Assembly (NCBI GenBank): GCA_964617355.1
Contig: CAZTXP010000141.1
Span: 1-50,052 of the forward strand
Length of the DNA: 50,052 nt
From: CAZTDU01 sp964617355
GTDB taxonomy: Bacteria > Pseudomonadota > Gammaproteobacteria > Burkholderiales > SG8-39
Reading direction: 5' to 3'
Part shown: one piece after another, positions 1-10,911 of the stretch
How positions within the stretch are numbered: the first letter of the stretch is position 1
How the letters are laid out: each line of letters begins with the position of its first letter
Made by a program: the position numbers and the translations under genes
The notes under the pieces: generated by a model
Databases searched by the model: none
The model's input: the letters and a program-made list of their open reading frames with translations, nothing else
Told to the model about the DNA's origin: nothing

Positions 1-662
1 GCCGGCGTGTCCAGCGTCACCTGCACCTGCAGCATCAGGTAGCCGAGGCCCTTGTCCGAGCCGAGGAACTCGCCGACGATCGCGCCGGCCACGGCGAGGA
101 TCGCGGCCACCTTCATGCCCGAGAAGATGTAGGGCAGCGCGCCCGGCAGCTGGATCTTGGTGAACACCTGCCAGCGCGAGCCCTTCAATGACCGCACGAG
201 GTCGAGCAGTTCCGGCTCCACCTCGCGCAGGCCGCGCGCGGTGGTGAGGATGATCGGGAACACCGCGATCGAAAACGCGATCAGCGTGTTCGGGAACACG
301 CCGTACTTGAACCAGACGATGATCAGCGGCCCGAGCGCCACCTTGGGGATCATGTTCAGCGACACCAGCAGCGGCATGAAGAAGTCCTGCACCGCGCGCG
401 ACCAGGTGAACGCGAGCGCGATCAGCACGCCGACGACCAGCGCGAGGAAGTAGCCGGCGAAGATCTCGGTGCCGGTGACGAGGCTGTTCTTCCACCAGTC
501 GTAGTTCGGAGACAGCAGCGCCTGCGCGGTCTCGATCGGCGAGGGCATGACGAACTTCGGCACGTTGCCAAGGCTGACGAACAGGTACCACGCGACGACC
601 AGCGCGATATGCGCCGCGACCGCGATGGCGTAGCGCCGCAGGGCGCCGTCGGAACGATCCAT
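1..662 (-). CDS. ABC transporter permease, NitT/TauT (SsuC/TauC-like), partial
   Basis: Inner-membrane permease of a nitrate/taurine/sulfonate-type importer. The reading frame opens at an ATG at 662 and runs off the left edge, leaving about 220 residues. Visible are an N-terminal transmembrane segment (residues about 10-30), the family motif PSP around residue 41, several hydrophobic helices, and the cytoplasmic EAA-type loop near residues 155-185 (SLKGSRWQVFTKIQLPGALP) that contacts the ATPase. It starts only 7 bases after the stop of the dioxygenase gene upstream, so it is probably translated from the same mRNA. The binding protein at 2568, encoded divergently, is the likely partner. The ATPase is presumably beyond the left edge. 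The substrate is not readable from sequence. Confidence 0.9.
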   Translation of the reverse strand, partial: MDRSDGALRRYAIAVAAHIALVVAWYLFVSLGNVPKFVMPSPIETAQALLSPNYDWWKNSLVTGTEIFAGYFLALVVGVLIALAFTWSRAVQDFFMPLLVSLNMIPKVALGPLIIVWFKYGVFPNTLIAFSIAVFPIILTTARGLREVEPELLDLVRSLKGSRWQVFTKIQLPGALPYIFSGMKVAAILAVAGAIVGEFLGSDKGLGYLMLQVQVTLDTP

Positions 663-669
663 GAAGGCC

Positions 670-1407
670 TCAGGTAATGCGCAGGAACGCAGCCGTATCG
701 TACGGCAAGGCCGGGTTCGTGAACGCATTGCCGTTCGAGACGTAGTGCAGGGCGCAGGCGCGGCGCCAGCGCGTCGAGCGGTTCGGGCCGGACTGGTGGA
801 TCACCGCGCCGTGGTGGAAGGACACCCCGCCCTTGGGCACCGGCGCGGGCGTCATCGGCAGACCCGCGAGCGCGGCCTCTGGCAGCTGCAGGTTGTAGGG
901 CTCGCCGGCCGGCGCGACGTGCCGCACCAGCGGCGCGCGATGCGAGCCCTCGGCGAAATGCAGACACCCGTTCTCGACCGTGGCGTCGTCCAGCGCAATC
1001 CACGCCGTCACCAAGGCATCCGCGTCACGCGGGCCGAAATACCAGTTGTCCTGGTGCGCCGGCTTCGGGCCACCGCCCTCCGGCGCCTTGAAGAACACCT
1101 GCGAGAAGTAGACCGACACGCCCGGCCCGATCGCCGATTCGACCAGCCGCACGAGGCGCGGATCGCTCGCCAGCGCACGGAAGGCCGCGCGCTCGTGGTG
1201 CGGGTTATCGAGCTTGCGCAGCACCTCCCGTGCCTTCACGCCGCCGTCCACGTACCACTTGCGCTGCGAGGGCTCGAGCGAGGAGAGGAAGGACTCGCCC
1301 CATTGCTGGACATCGGCGATCGCGGCGTCCATCTCGGCCGCCGGGAAAACGCCCGGCACCGTGGCGTGCCCGGTCGCGCGGTATTCGTCGAGGTTCAGGC
1401 CAGCCAT
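670..1407 (-). CDS. Phytanoyl-CoA dioxygenase (PhyH) family protein
   Basis: Predicted Fe(II)/2-oxoglutarate oxygenase of 245 residues that hydroxylates a small organic substrate in the cytoplasm. The facial triad is visible as H118-x-D120 (in PAHQDNW) and H204 (in AVIHQSGPNRS), followed by arginines at 213-216 that would hold 2-oxoglutarate. I chose the ATG at 1407 (MAGLNLDEYR). The frame stays open much further upstream, but only because it lies antisense-shifted over the lyase gene. The gene overlaps the upstream lyase by 13 bases and is followed 7 bases later by the permease, so the three form one operon. This suggests that an imported compound is oxidised, then cleaved or condensed. The substrate is unknown. 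Confidence 0.88.
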   Translation of the reverse strand: MAGLNLDEYRATGHATVPGVFPAAEMDAAIADVQQWGESFLSSLEPSQRKWYVDGGVKAREVLRKLDNPHHERAAFRALASDPRLVRLVESAIGPGVSVYFSQVFFKAPEGGGPKPAHQDNWYFGPRDADALVTAWIALDDATVENGCLHFAEGSHRAPLVRHVAPAGEPYNLQLPEAALAGLPMTPAPVPKGGVSFHHGAVIHQSGPNRSTRWRRACALHYVSNGNAFTNPALPYDTAAFLRIT

Positions 1408-2456
1408 CGCGCGAGATTGGCGCGCACGAAGTCGTCGTCCGAGAGGTCGGGATGCTCGCGGTACACGCGATCGATCTCCGCGGACTGCCCCGGCGACAGC
1501 GTCTCCTTCGGGTCGAGGCACCACGTGCCTTCGAGCAGGCCCTGCCGGCGCAGCACCTCGTGGCACCCCGGGATGCAGCCTGCAAAGTCGTGGGCGACGT
1601 CGAAGAACGCGCTGTTGCAGTCGGTGACGCGCGCGTCCAGCGCAAGGAGATCGGCGTCCACGGCATTGCGGGCAATCGCAGACTGGATGCGCGAGTGCAA
1701 CTCGACCGCCTTTTGCGTCCACACGCTCCAGTGGCCGAGCAGGCCGCCCTTGATGCGCACGCGCACCTCGTCGGCGCCGCGGCGCACGGCGAAGGGCACC
1801 GCGAGGTCGAGCACGATGTGGTCGTCGTTGCCGGTGTAGATCGTGACGCGCTCTTCCGCGCGCGCGGCGACGATGCCGCGCACCACGTCGAGCGTGCGGT
1901 AGCGGTTGAACGGCGCGGTCTTCACCGCGACCACGTTGTCGATGGCCGCGAAGCGCGTCCAGAAGTCCACCGGCAACGGGATGCCGCCGACCGCCGTCTG
2001 CAGGTAGAAGCCGACCAGCGGCATCACCGCCGCCACGGCCGCGCAGTGCTCGACCAGCTCGTCCACCGACGCGCCCTTCATCGGCGCCAGCGACAGCATG
2101 CCGGCGTGGTAGCCGAGGCCGCGCGCGACCTCTGCCTCGCGCCGCGCCTGCTCGGTGCGCCCGGAAAGCCCGGCGATCATCACCACCGGGCGCCTGGCCC
2201 AGTCCCGCGCCGTGTCCATCGCCAGGCGCAGCACCGGCTCGTACATGCCGAGTTCCCGGATCGCGAACTGCGTGGCGTGCACGCCCACGGCGAGGCCGCC
2301 GCTGCCGGCGTCGAGGTAGTAGCGCCCGAGCGCCCGCTGGCGCCGCGGATCGAGGCGCCGCGACGCGTCCAGCGCGAGCGGATGGGCCGGGATCACGGTG
2401 CCGGCGCGCAGCAGCGCGAGCACGTCGGCGGGGAGCGAAGACCAGTGCAGCGTCAT
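1395..2456 (-). CDS. Dihydrodipicolinate synthase / N-acetylneuraminate lyase family protein
   Basis: TIM-barrel class I aldolase-type enzyme of 353 residues, longer than the usual 290-300 because of a C-terminal extension. The Schiff-base lysine is K179 (in VVAVKTAPFN), with the expected tyrosine at Y151 (in GFYLQTA). Members of this family cleave or condense 2-keto acids. True DapA is unlikely here because the gene sits in a transport/oxygenase operon. The C-terminal part (residues about 270-350) is rich in Asp and Cys, and no family is recognised for it. The start ATG at 2456 lies only about 7-10 bases after a plausible -10 box, so the mRNA may be leaderless or nearly so. Confidence 0.85.
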   Translation of the reverse strand: MTLHWSSLPADVLALLRAGTVIPAHPLALDASRRLDPRRQRALGRYYLDAGSGGLAVGVHATQFAIRELGMYEPVLRLAMDTARDWARRPVVMIAGLSGRTEQARREAEVARGLGYHAGMLSLAPMKGASVDELVEHCAAVAAVMPLVGFYLQTAVGGIPLPVDFWTRFAAIDNVVAVKTAPFNRYRTLDVVRGIVAARAEERVTIYTGNDDHIVLDLAVPFAVRRGADEVRVRIKGGLLGHWSVWTQKAVELHSRIQSAIARNAVDADLLALDARVTDCNSAFFDVAHDFAGCIPGCHEVLRRQGLLEGTWCLDPKETLSPGQSAEIDRVYREHPDLSDDDFVRANLARWLA

Positions 2457-2463
2457 GGAACGA

Positions 2464-2492
2464 ATGTAACCGCCCGGTTAATAGATGGTCAA
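2464..2492 (-). promoter_or_regulatory. Putative promoter of the lyase operon with a TetR-like operator
   Basis: On the minus strand TTGACC (2487-2492) and TTACAT (2464-2469) are separated by 17 bases. The perfect inverted repeat TAACCG-CC-CGGTTA (2467-2480) lies over the spacer and the -10 box. That is the placement expected for a repressor operator. The shape (6-base arms, 2-base centre) resembles TetR-family sites. No regulator gene is in the window. A related motif occurs at 5951-5964. Confidence 0.4.
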
Positions 2493-2509
2493 ACCCCGTC
2501 TCGCTCGCG

Positions 2510-2538
2510 TTGACGCTCTGCGGCGGCGCCGATACCAT
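2510..2538 (+). promoter_or_regulatory. Putative sigma70 promoter of the binding-protein gene
   Basis: TTGACG (2510-2515) and TACCAT (2533-2538) are 17 bases apart. A GGAGG ribosome-binding site (2556-2560) and the ATG at 2568 follow at suitable distances. The -10 box is only a 4/6 match. Confidence 0.35.
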
Positions 2539-2567
2539 CGTCCCCCTCACTGGATGGAGGATTCCCC

Positions 2568-3548
2568 ATGAAGAAGACCCTGGCCGCCGCCGCGCTGGCG
2601 CTTGCCGCCGCTCCGGCCTTCGCGCAGACCAAGATCGAGTTCGTGCTGAACTGGGTGCCGGGCGGGGACCACGCCCCGTACTACTTCGCCAAGGCGCAGG
2701 GCTGGTACGCCAAGGAGGGCATCGACCTCGTGCTCGAGCCCGGCAAGGGCTCGATGCTTGCGGTGCAGAAGGTCGGGGCGGGACAGAACGCGCTCGGCCT
2801 CGCCGACATGGGCAACGTCCTGCTCGGCAAGGGCAAGGGCGTGGACGCGGTCGGCGTGTTCAACGTCTACGCCAATTCGCCGCAGGGCCTGTACTGGCTG
2901 AAGAGCTCCGGCATCAAGGGCATCAAGGACTTCGCCGGCAGGAAGATCGGCAATCCGGCGGCCGACGGCGCCCGCCCGATGTGGCCGGCGCTCGCCAAGG
3001 CGAACGGCCTCGACCCGAAATCGATCACCTGGGTCAACGTCGATGCGAACGCGAAGCTCTCGGCGCTGAAGTCGAAGGCGATCGACGTCACGACCTCGTT
3101 CTACAACATCCACCACATCTTCCAGCGCGAGCTGGGGGACGACATGGGCTTCGTCGCCTGGCGGGACATCGGCCTGAACCCGTACGGTAACTCGGTGATC
3201 GTGAACGCCGCGTGGCTGGCGAAGAACAGGCCGGCGGTGGAGAAATTCGTCAAGGTCACGCAGCGCGCGTTCGCCGCCTGCGTGAAGGAGCCGACGCCCT
3301 GCGTGAAGGCGCTGGTGGACGCGAACGGCGCGCTGAAGATGGACAACGAGATGCAGAACTGGGCGCTCGTCGAGGTCCTGATGAGCGACAAGTTCTCGCG
3401 CGAGGTCGCCCTCGGCATCCACGACGACGGCCGCATGAAGGCCGACTACGAGCTGGTGCGAGACTTCATCGGCCTCGACAAGCCGTTCGACGTCAAGACC
3501 GCCTACACCAACGAGTTCCTCGACCGCTCGATCAAGATGTCGAAGTGA
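2568..3548 (+). CDS. ABC transporter substrate-binding protein, NMT1/THI5-like (SsuA/ThiY type)
   Basis: Periplasmic solute-binding protein of 326 residues. A cleavable signal peptide ends near AFAQ (residue 20). The mature protein opens with the family pattern of a beta strand then Asn-Trp (FVLNWVPGGDHAPYY) and the AQGWYAKEGIDL motif seen in pyrimidine-precursor, taurine and nitrate binders. A strong GGAGG site lies 7 bases before the ATG. It is divergent from the lyase/dioxygenase/permease operon and is the natural partner of that permease. The NMT1-type opening suggests an aromatic or heterocyclic nitrogen ligand, but this is a guess. Confidence 0.9.
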   Translation: MKKTLAAAALALAAAPAFAQTKIEFVLNWVPGGDHAPYYFAKAQGWYAKEGIDLVLEPGKGSMLAVQKVGAGQNALGLADMGNVLLGKGKGVDAVGVFNVYANSPQGLYWLKSSGIKGIKDFAGRKIGNPAADGARPMWPALAKANGLDPKSITWVNVDANAKLSALKSKAIDVTTSFYNIHHIFQRELGDDMGFVAWRDIGLNPYGNSVIVNAAWLAKNRPAVEKFVKVTQRAFAACVKEPTPCVKALVDANGALKMDNEMQNWALVEVLMSDKFSREVALGIHDDGRMKADYELVRDFIGLDKPFDVKTAYTNEFLDRSIKMSK

Positions 3549-3552
3549 CCGG

Positions 3553-4050
3553 CTACGCGCCCTTTTTCGGGGGCGCGTGGCGGTACTCGGGGTCCTTCTC
3601 GATGTCCTGGTCGAGGTGGCTCAGCCGGCCTGAATCCATCAGGGCCTTGCGCATCTTGTCCGGGATGACGGCGGAGTTGAGCGTGCCGTCGTCGTTGATG
3701 CGCGCATAGACGCGGGTGGCGGTGCCCTCGGTCACCGGGGCGCCGGTCACCGCGTTCCTCGCCTTGCAGGCCCAGTGCAGCGTGCGCTCGCCAATCCTGG
3801 TGAGCGCCATGCTGGTCGCGATGCGGTCGCCGTAGGCCGCCGGCCCGATGAAGCGGAAGCGGATCTCGCCCATCACGAACGTGGTGCGATCCTGCTTGAT
3901 CATGACGTCGATCGGGAAGCCGATCGTGCGGAAGAACTCGTGCTCGGTCTCGTTGAACCAGGCCACGATCCGCGGGTAGTAGACCAGGCCGAAGGGGTCG
4001 GACTCGCCCCAGTGGACGGTGATTTCCTTCCAGTACATCGCCTCGGCCAT
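3553..4050 (-). CDS. Hot-dog acyl-CoA thioesterase, 4-hydroxybenzoyl-CoA thioesterase family
   Basis: Cytoplasmic hot-dog-fold protein of 165 residues. The N-terminal motif HWGESDPFGLVYYPR carries the catalytic Asp of the 4HBT family at D18. The rest has the expected strand pattern (FRFIGPAAYGDRI, ERTLHWACKARNA). GAGGAG sits 7 bases before the ATG, supporting this start. The gene ends 4 bases from the convergent binding-protein gene. It is probably co-transcribed after the GNAT gene, with a 40-base gap. The acyl substrate cannot be predicted. It could also be a YbgC-type thioesterase. Confidence 0.85.
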   Translation of the reverse strand: MAEAMYWKEITVHWGESDPFGLVYYPRIVAWFNETEHEFFRTIGFPIDVMIKQDRTTFVMGEIRFRFIGPAAYGDRIATSMALTRIGERTLHWACKARNAVTGAPVTEGTATRVYARINDDGTLNSAVIPDKMRKALMDSGRLSHLDQDIEKDPEYRHAPPKKGA

Positions 4051-4090
4051 CGCGCGCTCCTCGTGCGTTCGGGAGCGCGGATTCTAAGGC

Positions 4091-4939
4091 CTAGCCCAGC
4101 TCCGGACCCGCGGCGAGCACCACCCTCGACTCGTCGCCCGGCGCGCGCGTCGCGCCGTGCACCATGCGGGTGAACGGGCGCTGGAACGCGAAGCCGCCGG
4201 ATTCGAGCCACGCCCGCAAGCCGGACTCGCGATCCACGAGGTCGAGGTATACCGGCCCGCGCACGCGCTGCAGTGCTTCCGAGAGCAGCGCCTGCGCCGC
4301 GCCCGGATGCGTGGCGACGAGCGGGCCGAGCTGGCGCGCCTCGTGGCCCTCGCGGCCGAGGAGGTAGCCGACGATCGTGCCATCGCGCTCGGCCACCAGC
4401 GCAGCTGCGGGAAGACGCGTCGCGAGCGTGCGCAGCAAACCCTCGCGGCTGGCGCCGAAGGCTGGAGCATCGAGCGTCGCGATGACGGGCCAGTCCTTCG
4501 CGTCCAGCGCTCGCACCAAGACGTCGGTGCGCGCGGGCGGCGCCGTGAACGCACCCGGCAGGGCGTAGCGCGCAAAGCCCCAGGTATCGACGAAGCCTTC
4601 CTGGATGTAGACCGCGTGGCCGGCCGGCGTGGCGTCGAGCAGCGGCGTCAGCCTGCGTTCCTGCAGCCACGCGATCGCGGTGCGCAGGAGCTGCGAGGCA
4701 TAGCCCTTGCGCCGATGCTCCGGCAGCACGAGCACCATGCTGACCCAGGCGAAACCATCGTAGGGAAGAACAAGGGTAGAGGCGGCGAGCGTGCCATCGC
4801 CTTCCGTGATGCCCCACGCACGACCGAGCGCCAGCATCATGCGCCAGTCGTCGGCGTCCTGGTTCCAGTTCGCCGAGCGCGTGAGCCGCAGCGCCCCTTC
4901 GAGGTGCGCCTCGGTCAGCAGGTGCTCAGTACTTGCCAT
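4091..4939 (-). CDS. GNAT-family N-acetyltransferase, two-domain
   Basis: Protein of 282 residues with two GNAT-like halves. The first half has a clear acetyl-CoA-binding motif A at about residues 73-90 (VLPEHRRKGYASQLLRTAI, with the R/Q-x-x-G-x-A/G signature). The second half (about 135-270) repeats the fold in a more degenerate form (VAERDGTIVGYLLGREG). The ATG lies inside the end of the epimerase-like gene, overlapping it by 14 bases, so the two are translationally coupled. The acceptor molecule is unknown. Confidence 0.85.
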   Translation of the reverse strand: MASTEHLLTEAHLEGALRLTRSANWNQDADDWRMMLALGRAWGITEGDGTLAASTLVLPYDGFAWVSMVLVLPEHRRKGYASQLLRTAIAWLQERRLTPLLDATPAGHAVYIQEGFVDTWGFARYALPGAFTAPPARTDVLVRALDAKDWPVIATLDAPAFGASREGLLRTLATRLPAAALVAERDGTIVGYLLGREGHEARQLGPLVATHPGAAQALLSEALQRVRGPVYLDLVDRESGLRAWLESGGFAFQRPFTRMVHGATRAPGDESRVVLAAGPELG

Positions 4940-5957
4940 CCCGGGTCGAGAAGTGGGTGTCCTTGCCGAGGCTCGGCATGTCGCGCGAGACCCAGTCCGC
5001 GACCCAGTCGATCATGGTCGCGAGCGGCACAGAAGGCTTCCCGAAGAGCTTCTGCGCCTCGTCGGTGTTGAGCAGCCAGGCCGTCGGGGCTTCGGTGCCC
5101 GTGACCGTCGGCGACTTGCCGAGGCGCTTGCCGAATTCGCCGGCCAGCCAGCGCACGCTCACGGTCTCCGGCCCGGTGACGTTGATGCCCGAGGTCGGCG
5201 ACGTGCAGTGCGCAAGCAGCCGCAGCGCCTGCTCGTTGGCGTCGCCCTGCCAGATGACGTTGACGTGGCCCATCGCGACGTCCACCGGCGCGCCGTTGCG
5301 CACCTTGGTGGCGACGTCGAACAGCACCCCGTAGCGCATGTCGATCGCGTATTCGAGGCGCAGGAGCCGGCCGGGCGTGCCCCATTTCTTCGAGCCGTAC
5401 TCGAACATGCGCTCGCGGCCGACGCACGAGGTGGCGTAGTCGCCGGGCGGCGGCAGTCGCGGCGTCGACTCGACCGCGCCGCCGCCGTTCACGTCGGCGA
5501 ACGGGTACACGCACGCGGTCGAGAACGCGACGATGCGCGAGGCACGGAACACCTCGGCCACCGCGTACGGCACGCCAGCGTTCATCGCCCAGGTGAACTC
5601 CGCCTGCCCGGTGGCGCCGAACTTGTGGCCGGCCATGAACACCACGTTGGGCGATTTCGGCAGGCGCTCGAGCGCCGCGCGATCGAGCAGGTCGCAGGCG
5701 AGGCATTCGATGCCCCACGCCTCGAGCTTCTCGCGCAGGCCGGGCTCGGAGAAGCGCGCCACGCCGATCACGCGGCGCGCGGGATCGGCGCGCTTCGCCA
5801 TGCGGGCGAGCGTCGGACCCATCTTGCCGCCGACGCCGAGCACCATGAGGTCGCCTGGCACGCGCGCGAGGTCGGCGACGAGCGCGTCGGAAGGTCGAGT
5901 CATGACGTCTTCCAGCGCGGCGACGTCGGCGAACGAGCGGGGCAGGGTTTTAACCAT
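4926..5957 (-). CDS. NAD(P)-dependent epimerase/dehydratase-like protein with a changed active site
   Basis: Extended-SDR (NAD-dependent epimerase) fold of 343 residues. The Rossmann glycine motif GVGGKMG is at residues 41-47 and the active-site Ser/Thr at 146-147 (AFSTACVYP). The catalytic YxxxK is altered: Tyr174 is followed at i+4 by Cys178 (DYATSCVGRE), so the usual Lys is missing. The start is uncertain. The ATG at 5957 has no ribosome-binding site, while the ATG at 5903 is preceded by GGAAG and still leaves the whole Rossmann motif, so 5903 may be the true start. The gene overlaps the GNAT gene and is divergent from the MetE-like gene. Confidence 0.8.
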   Translation of the reverse strand: MVKTLPRSFADVAALEDVMTRPSDALVADLARVPGDLMVLGVGGKMGPTLARMAKRADPARRVIGVARFSEPGLREKLEAWGIECLACDLLDRAALERLPKSPNVVFMAGHKFGATGQAEFTWAMNAGVPYAVAEVFRASRIVAFSTACVYPFADVNGGGAVESTPRLPPPGDYATSCVGRERMFEYGSKKWGTPGRLLRLEYAIDMRYGVLFDVATKVRNGAPVDVAMGHVNVIWQGDANEQALRLLAHCTSPTSGINVTGPETVSVRWLAGEFGKRLGKSPTVTGTEAPTAWLLNTDEAQKLFGKPSVPLATMIDWVADWVSRDMPSLGKDTHFSTRDGKY

Positions 5958-5974
5958 CTGGTGAATACTATAAT
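5951..5974 (+). promoter_or_regulatory. -10 box and operator-like inverted repeat upstream of the MetE-like gene
   Basis: A perfect TATAAT (5969-5974) lies 21 bases before the ATG at 5996. Just upstream, TAACC-ATCT-GGTGA (5951-5964) matches the TAACC-N4-GGTTA layout at 2467-2480 with one arm mismatch. No good -35 box is seen, so expression may need an activator. Confidence 0.4.
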
Positions 5975-5995
5975 ACGCGGCACAGAGGAGGCTCC

Positions 5996-7009
5996 ATGGC
6001 TGGTCCGCGCATCAAAACCACCGTCGTCGGTTCTTACCCGGTCCCGGACTGGCTCGCCGCCGCACCCTCCGAGCAGGCGCTGGTCGACGCGACGCGGGTC
6101 GTCATCGACACGCAGGAGCAGGCCGGCATCGACGTAGTCTGCGACGGCGAGCTCTACCGCTTCGACCTGAACCACCCCGAGACCAACGGCATGATCGAGT
6201 ACTTCGTGCGCCCGATGTCCGGCATCCGCGGCGACATCGGGTTCTCGGAGTGGCTCGCGTACTCGAAGGCCTCGGGCATGCGCTTTCGCACCCGGCCGCC
6301 CGGCGTGGTCGAGGGCCCGGTCGGCGCGGGCACGCTGAACCTGCCGATCCCCTGCGCGCGCGCAAGGGCGCTGGCGACGCAGCCGTTCAAGTTCACGCTC
6401 ACCGGCCCGCACATGCTGGCGAAGACGCTGCACGACCTGCACTACCGCGACCCCGAGGCGCTGGCGCACGCGATCGCGGACGTGCTCGCCGCGCAGGTGA
6501 AGCACCTGGATGCGGATGTCGTGCAGGTCGACGAGGCGAATCTTCCCGGGCACCCGTCCGAGTGGAAGTGGGCCGCGGCGACCATCAACAAGGTGCTGAA
6601 GGCCGCGCCGAAGACGGCGAAGACCGCGGTGCACCTGTGCTTCGGGAACTACGGCGGCCAGTCGATCCAGAAGGGCACCTGGGCGAAGCTGATGGATTAC
6701 CTGAACGCGCTCAAGGCCGACCACATCGTCATGGAATGCGCGCACCGCCCGCCCGAGGAGCTCGCGGTGTTCAAGGACCTCGACAAGCGCATCGGCTTCG
6801 GCCTCGGCGTGGTCGACATCAAGCGCACCGAAGTGGAAACCGCCGACGCCATCGCGCGGCGCATCGAGCACGCCGAGAAGCTGCTCGGCCGCGGGCGCGT
6901 GAAGTACGTGCACCCCGACTGCGGCTTCTGGATGCTCAAGCGCAACATGGCCGACGGCAAGATCCGCGCGCTGGTGGCGGGGCGCGACCTGTACGAAGGC
7001 CGCCGCTAG
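5996..7009 (+). CDS. Cobalamin-independent methionine synthase-like protein (MetE C-terminal domain)
   Basis: Single-domain MetE/UROD-fold protein of 337 residues, corresponding only to the catalytic C-terminal barrel of full MetE (about 750 residues). The zinc ligands are in place: H213-x-C215 (VHLCFGN), E247 (IVMECA) and C309 (HPDCGF). It should be a zinc-dependent methyl or alkyl transferase using a thiol acceptor. Whether it makes methionine is doubtful, because the folate-binding N-terminal half is absent. GAGGAG precedes the ATG by 5 bases. Its stop codon shares the bases CTAG with the stop of the convergent TPR gene. Confidence 0.87.
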   Translation: MAGPRIKTTVVGSYPVPDWLAAAPSEQALVDATRVVIDTQEQAGIDVVCDGELYRFDLNHPETNGMIEYFVRPMSGIRGDIGFSEWLAYSKASGMRFRTRPPGVVEGPVGAGTLNLPIPCARARALATQPFKFTLTGPHMLAKTLHDLHYRDPEALAHAIADVLAAQVKHLDADVVQVDEANLPGHPSEWKWAAATINKVLKAAPKTAKTAVHLCFGNYGGQSIQKGTWAKLMDYLNALKADHIVMECAHRPPEELAVFKDLDKRIGFGLGVVDIKRTEVETADAIARRIEHAEKLLGRGRVKYVHPDCGFWMLKRNMADGKIRALVAGRDLYEGRR

Positions 7010-8289
7010 GGAGTGCGATAGGGCTTTCCTTCGCGGTAGAGCCTGAGGCGCTGCTCGGCGCCCGCCTTCGCCTCGCCCGCAAGCCCCGGCAACTCCAGGG
7101 CTTGCTGCTGCCACTTCACCGCCTCGGCGAACTGCCCGGCCTCGGCCAGCGCGGCGGCATAGGTATCTAGGAGACCCGGGTTCTTCCAGCCGGACTGCTC
7201 GGCCGCGGCACGCGCGAGGTCGACCGCGAGCCGGCCATCGCGCACGGCGTCCTTGGGCGACGTCGCCAGCAGCCACGCGAGTTCGTTGCGCGCCACCGAG
7301 TCCTTCGCATCCAGCCGCAGCGCCTCGGTGAGGTCGGCGAGCGCGAGGTCGTGGCGGCCGGCGCGATACTGCGCCATGCCGCGGAAGCGCCACGCCGCGG
7401 CGTACTTCGGGGCCAGCGCGATGGCCTCGCCGAAATCCGAGATCGCGCGCTCCGCCTGCCCGCCGCGCGCCAGCAGCCTCCCGCGTTCGACGTAGGCGGA
7501 CACCATGCGCGGCTCCAGCCGGATCGCCTCGCCGAGGTCCTCGATCGCGCGCGCGGCGTCGCCGGTGCGGGCCATCGCGAGCGCGCGCCGGAAGCGCCCG
7601 TAGGAATCCTCCGCGCGCAGCGCGACGTAGGCGTCGAAGTCCTTCAGCGCAGCGTCGTGGCGACCGGCGCGCGCGAGCGCCTCGCCGCGGCCCAGGTGCG
7701 CGGGCGCGAACGAGGCATCGATGGCGAGCGCGGCATCGAAATCCGCGATCGCCGGCTCCACCTGGTCGAGCGCCGCGCGGCTCGCGCCGCGCCCCTGCAG
7801 CGCCGGGAGGTGGCGCGGATTCCCCTGCAGCACCGCGTCGAAGTCCCGCAGCGCCTCGGCGTGCCGGCGCAGCGCGGCGAGCACTTCGCCGCGCCCGAGG
7901 CGCGCGTCGATCGAGGCCGCATCGAGGCGCAGGGCCTCGCCGTAGTCGGCTTCGGCGTTGTCGAGCCGTCCGAGGCGCGCGGAGAGCCGCGCGCGATCGA
8001 TGCGCGCCTGCGCGAGCGCGGGATCGAGCACCACCGCGGCATTGAAGTCCGACAGCGCGGCCTCGTGGCGCGCGAGGCGCTCGAGGCACACGCCGCGCTC
8101 CAGGAGCGGCCGCGCATCTCGCGGCGCGAGCCGGGCGGCCTGCGCGAACTGCTCGACGGCGCGCTCGAGATCGGCGGGTTGGCGCACCACGCGGGGATCG
8201 CGGCAGGATCCCGCGGGCGCCTGGCCAGCCGCCCCCAGCGGCAGCAGTGCCGCGACGGCGAATCCGGCCGCGACCGCGCGAACGGTCAC
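7006..8289 (-). CDS. Secreted or periplasmic TPR-repeat protein
   Basis: Protein of 427 residues with a signal peptide (residues 1 to about 23, ending GAAGQA). About ten tandem tetratricopeptide repeats of 34 residues follow, with the pattern A-x-x-x-Y/F-x-x-A-L-x-L-D-P-x-x-A repeated from about residue 40 to 340. It probably acts as a protein-protein scaffold in the periplasm. The start is a GTG at 8289, 4 bases after the pyk stop. No ribosome-binding site is obvious, so translation may be coupled to pyk. It is the last gene of the tkt-gap-pgk-pyk unit, but nothing shows a glycolytic role. Confidence 0.85.
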   Translation of the reverse strand: MTVRAVAAGFAVAALLPLGAAGQAPAGSCRDPRVVRQPADLERAVEQFAQAARLAPRDARPLLERGVCLERLARHEAALSDFNAAVVLDPALAQARIDRARLSARLGRLDNAEADYGEALRLDAASIDARLGRGEVLAALRRHAEALRDFDAVLQGNPRHLPALQGRGASRAALDQVEPAIADFDAALAIDASFAPAHLGRGEALARAGRHDAALKDFDAYVALRAEDSYGRFRRALAMARTGDAARAIEDLGEAIRLEPRMVSAYVERGRLLARGGQAERAISDFGEAIALAPKYAAAWRFRGMAQYRAGRHDLALADLTEALRLDAKDSVARNELAWLLATSPKDAVRDGRLAVDLARAAAEQSGWKNPGLLDTYAAALAEAGQFAEAVKWQQQALELPGLAGEAKAGAEQRLRLYREGKPYRTP

Positions 8290-8293
8290 GGCG

Positions 8294-9727
<1,434 letters not shown>

Positions 9728-9728
9728 C

Positions 9729-10889
<1,161 letters not shown>

Positions 10890-10911
10890 CTTGCTGCCTC
10901 CAGAAATGACA

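Noticed and set aside
1408..2550. Upstream extension of the PhyH frame over the lyase gene
   Set aside because: Low-complexity Arg/Ala translation in another frame of a clear lyase. The PhyH protein is complete from 1407.
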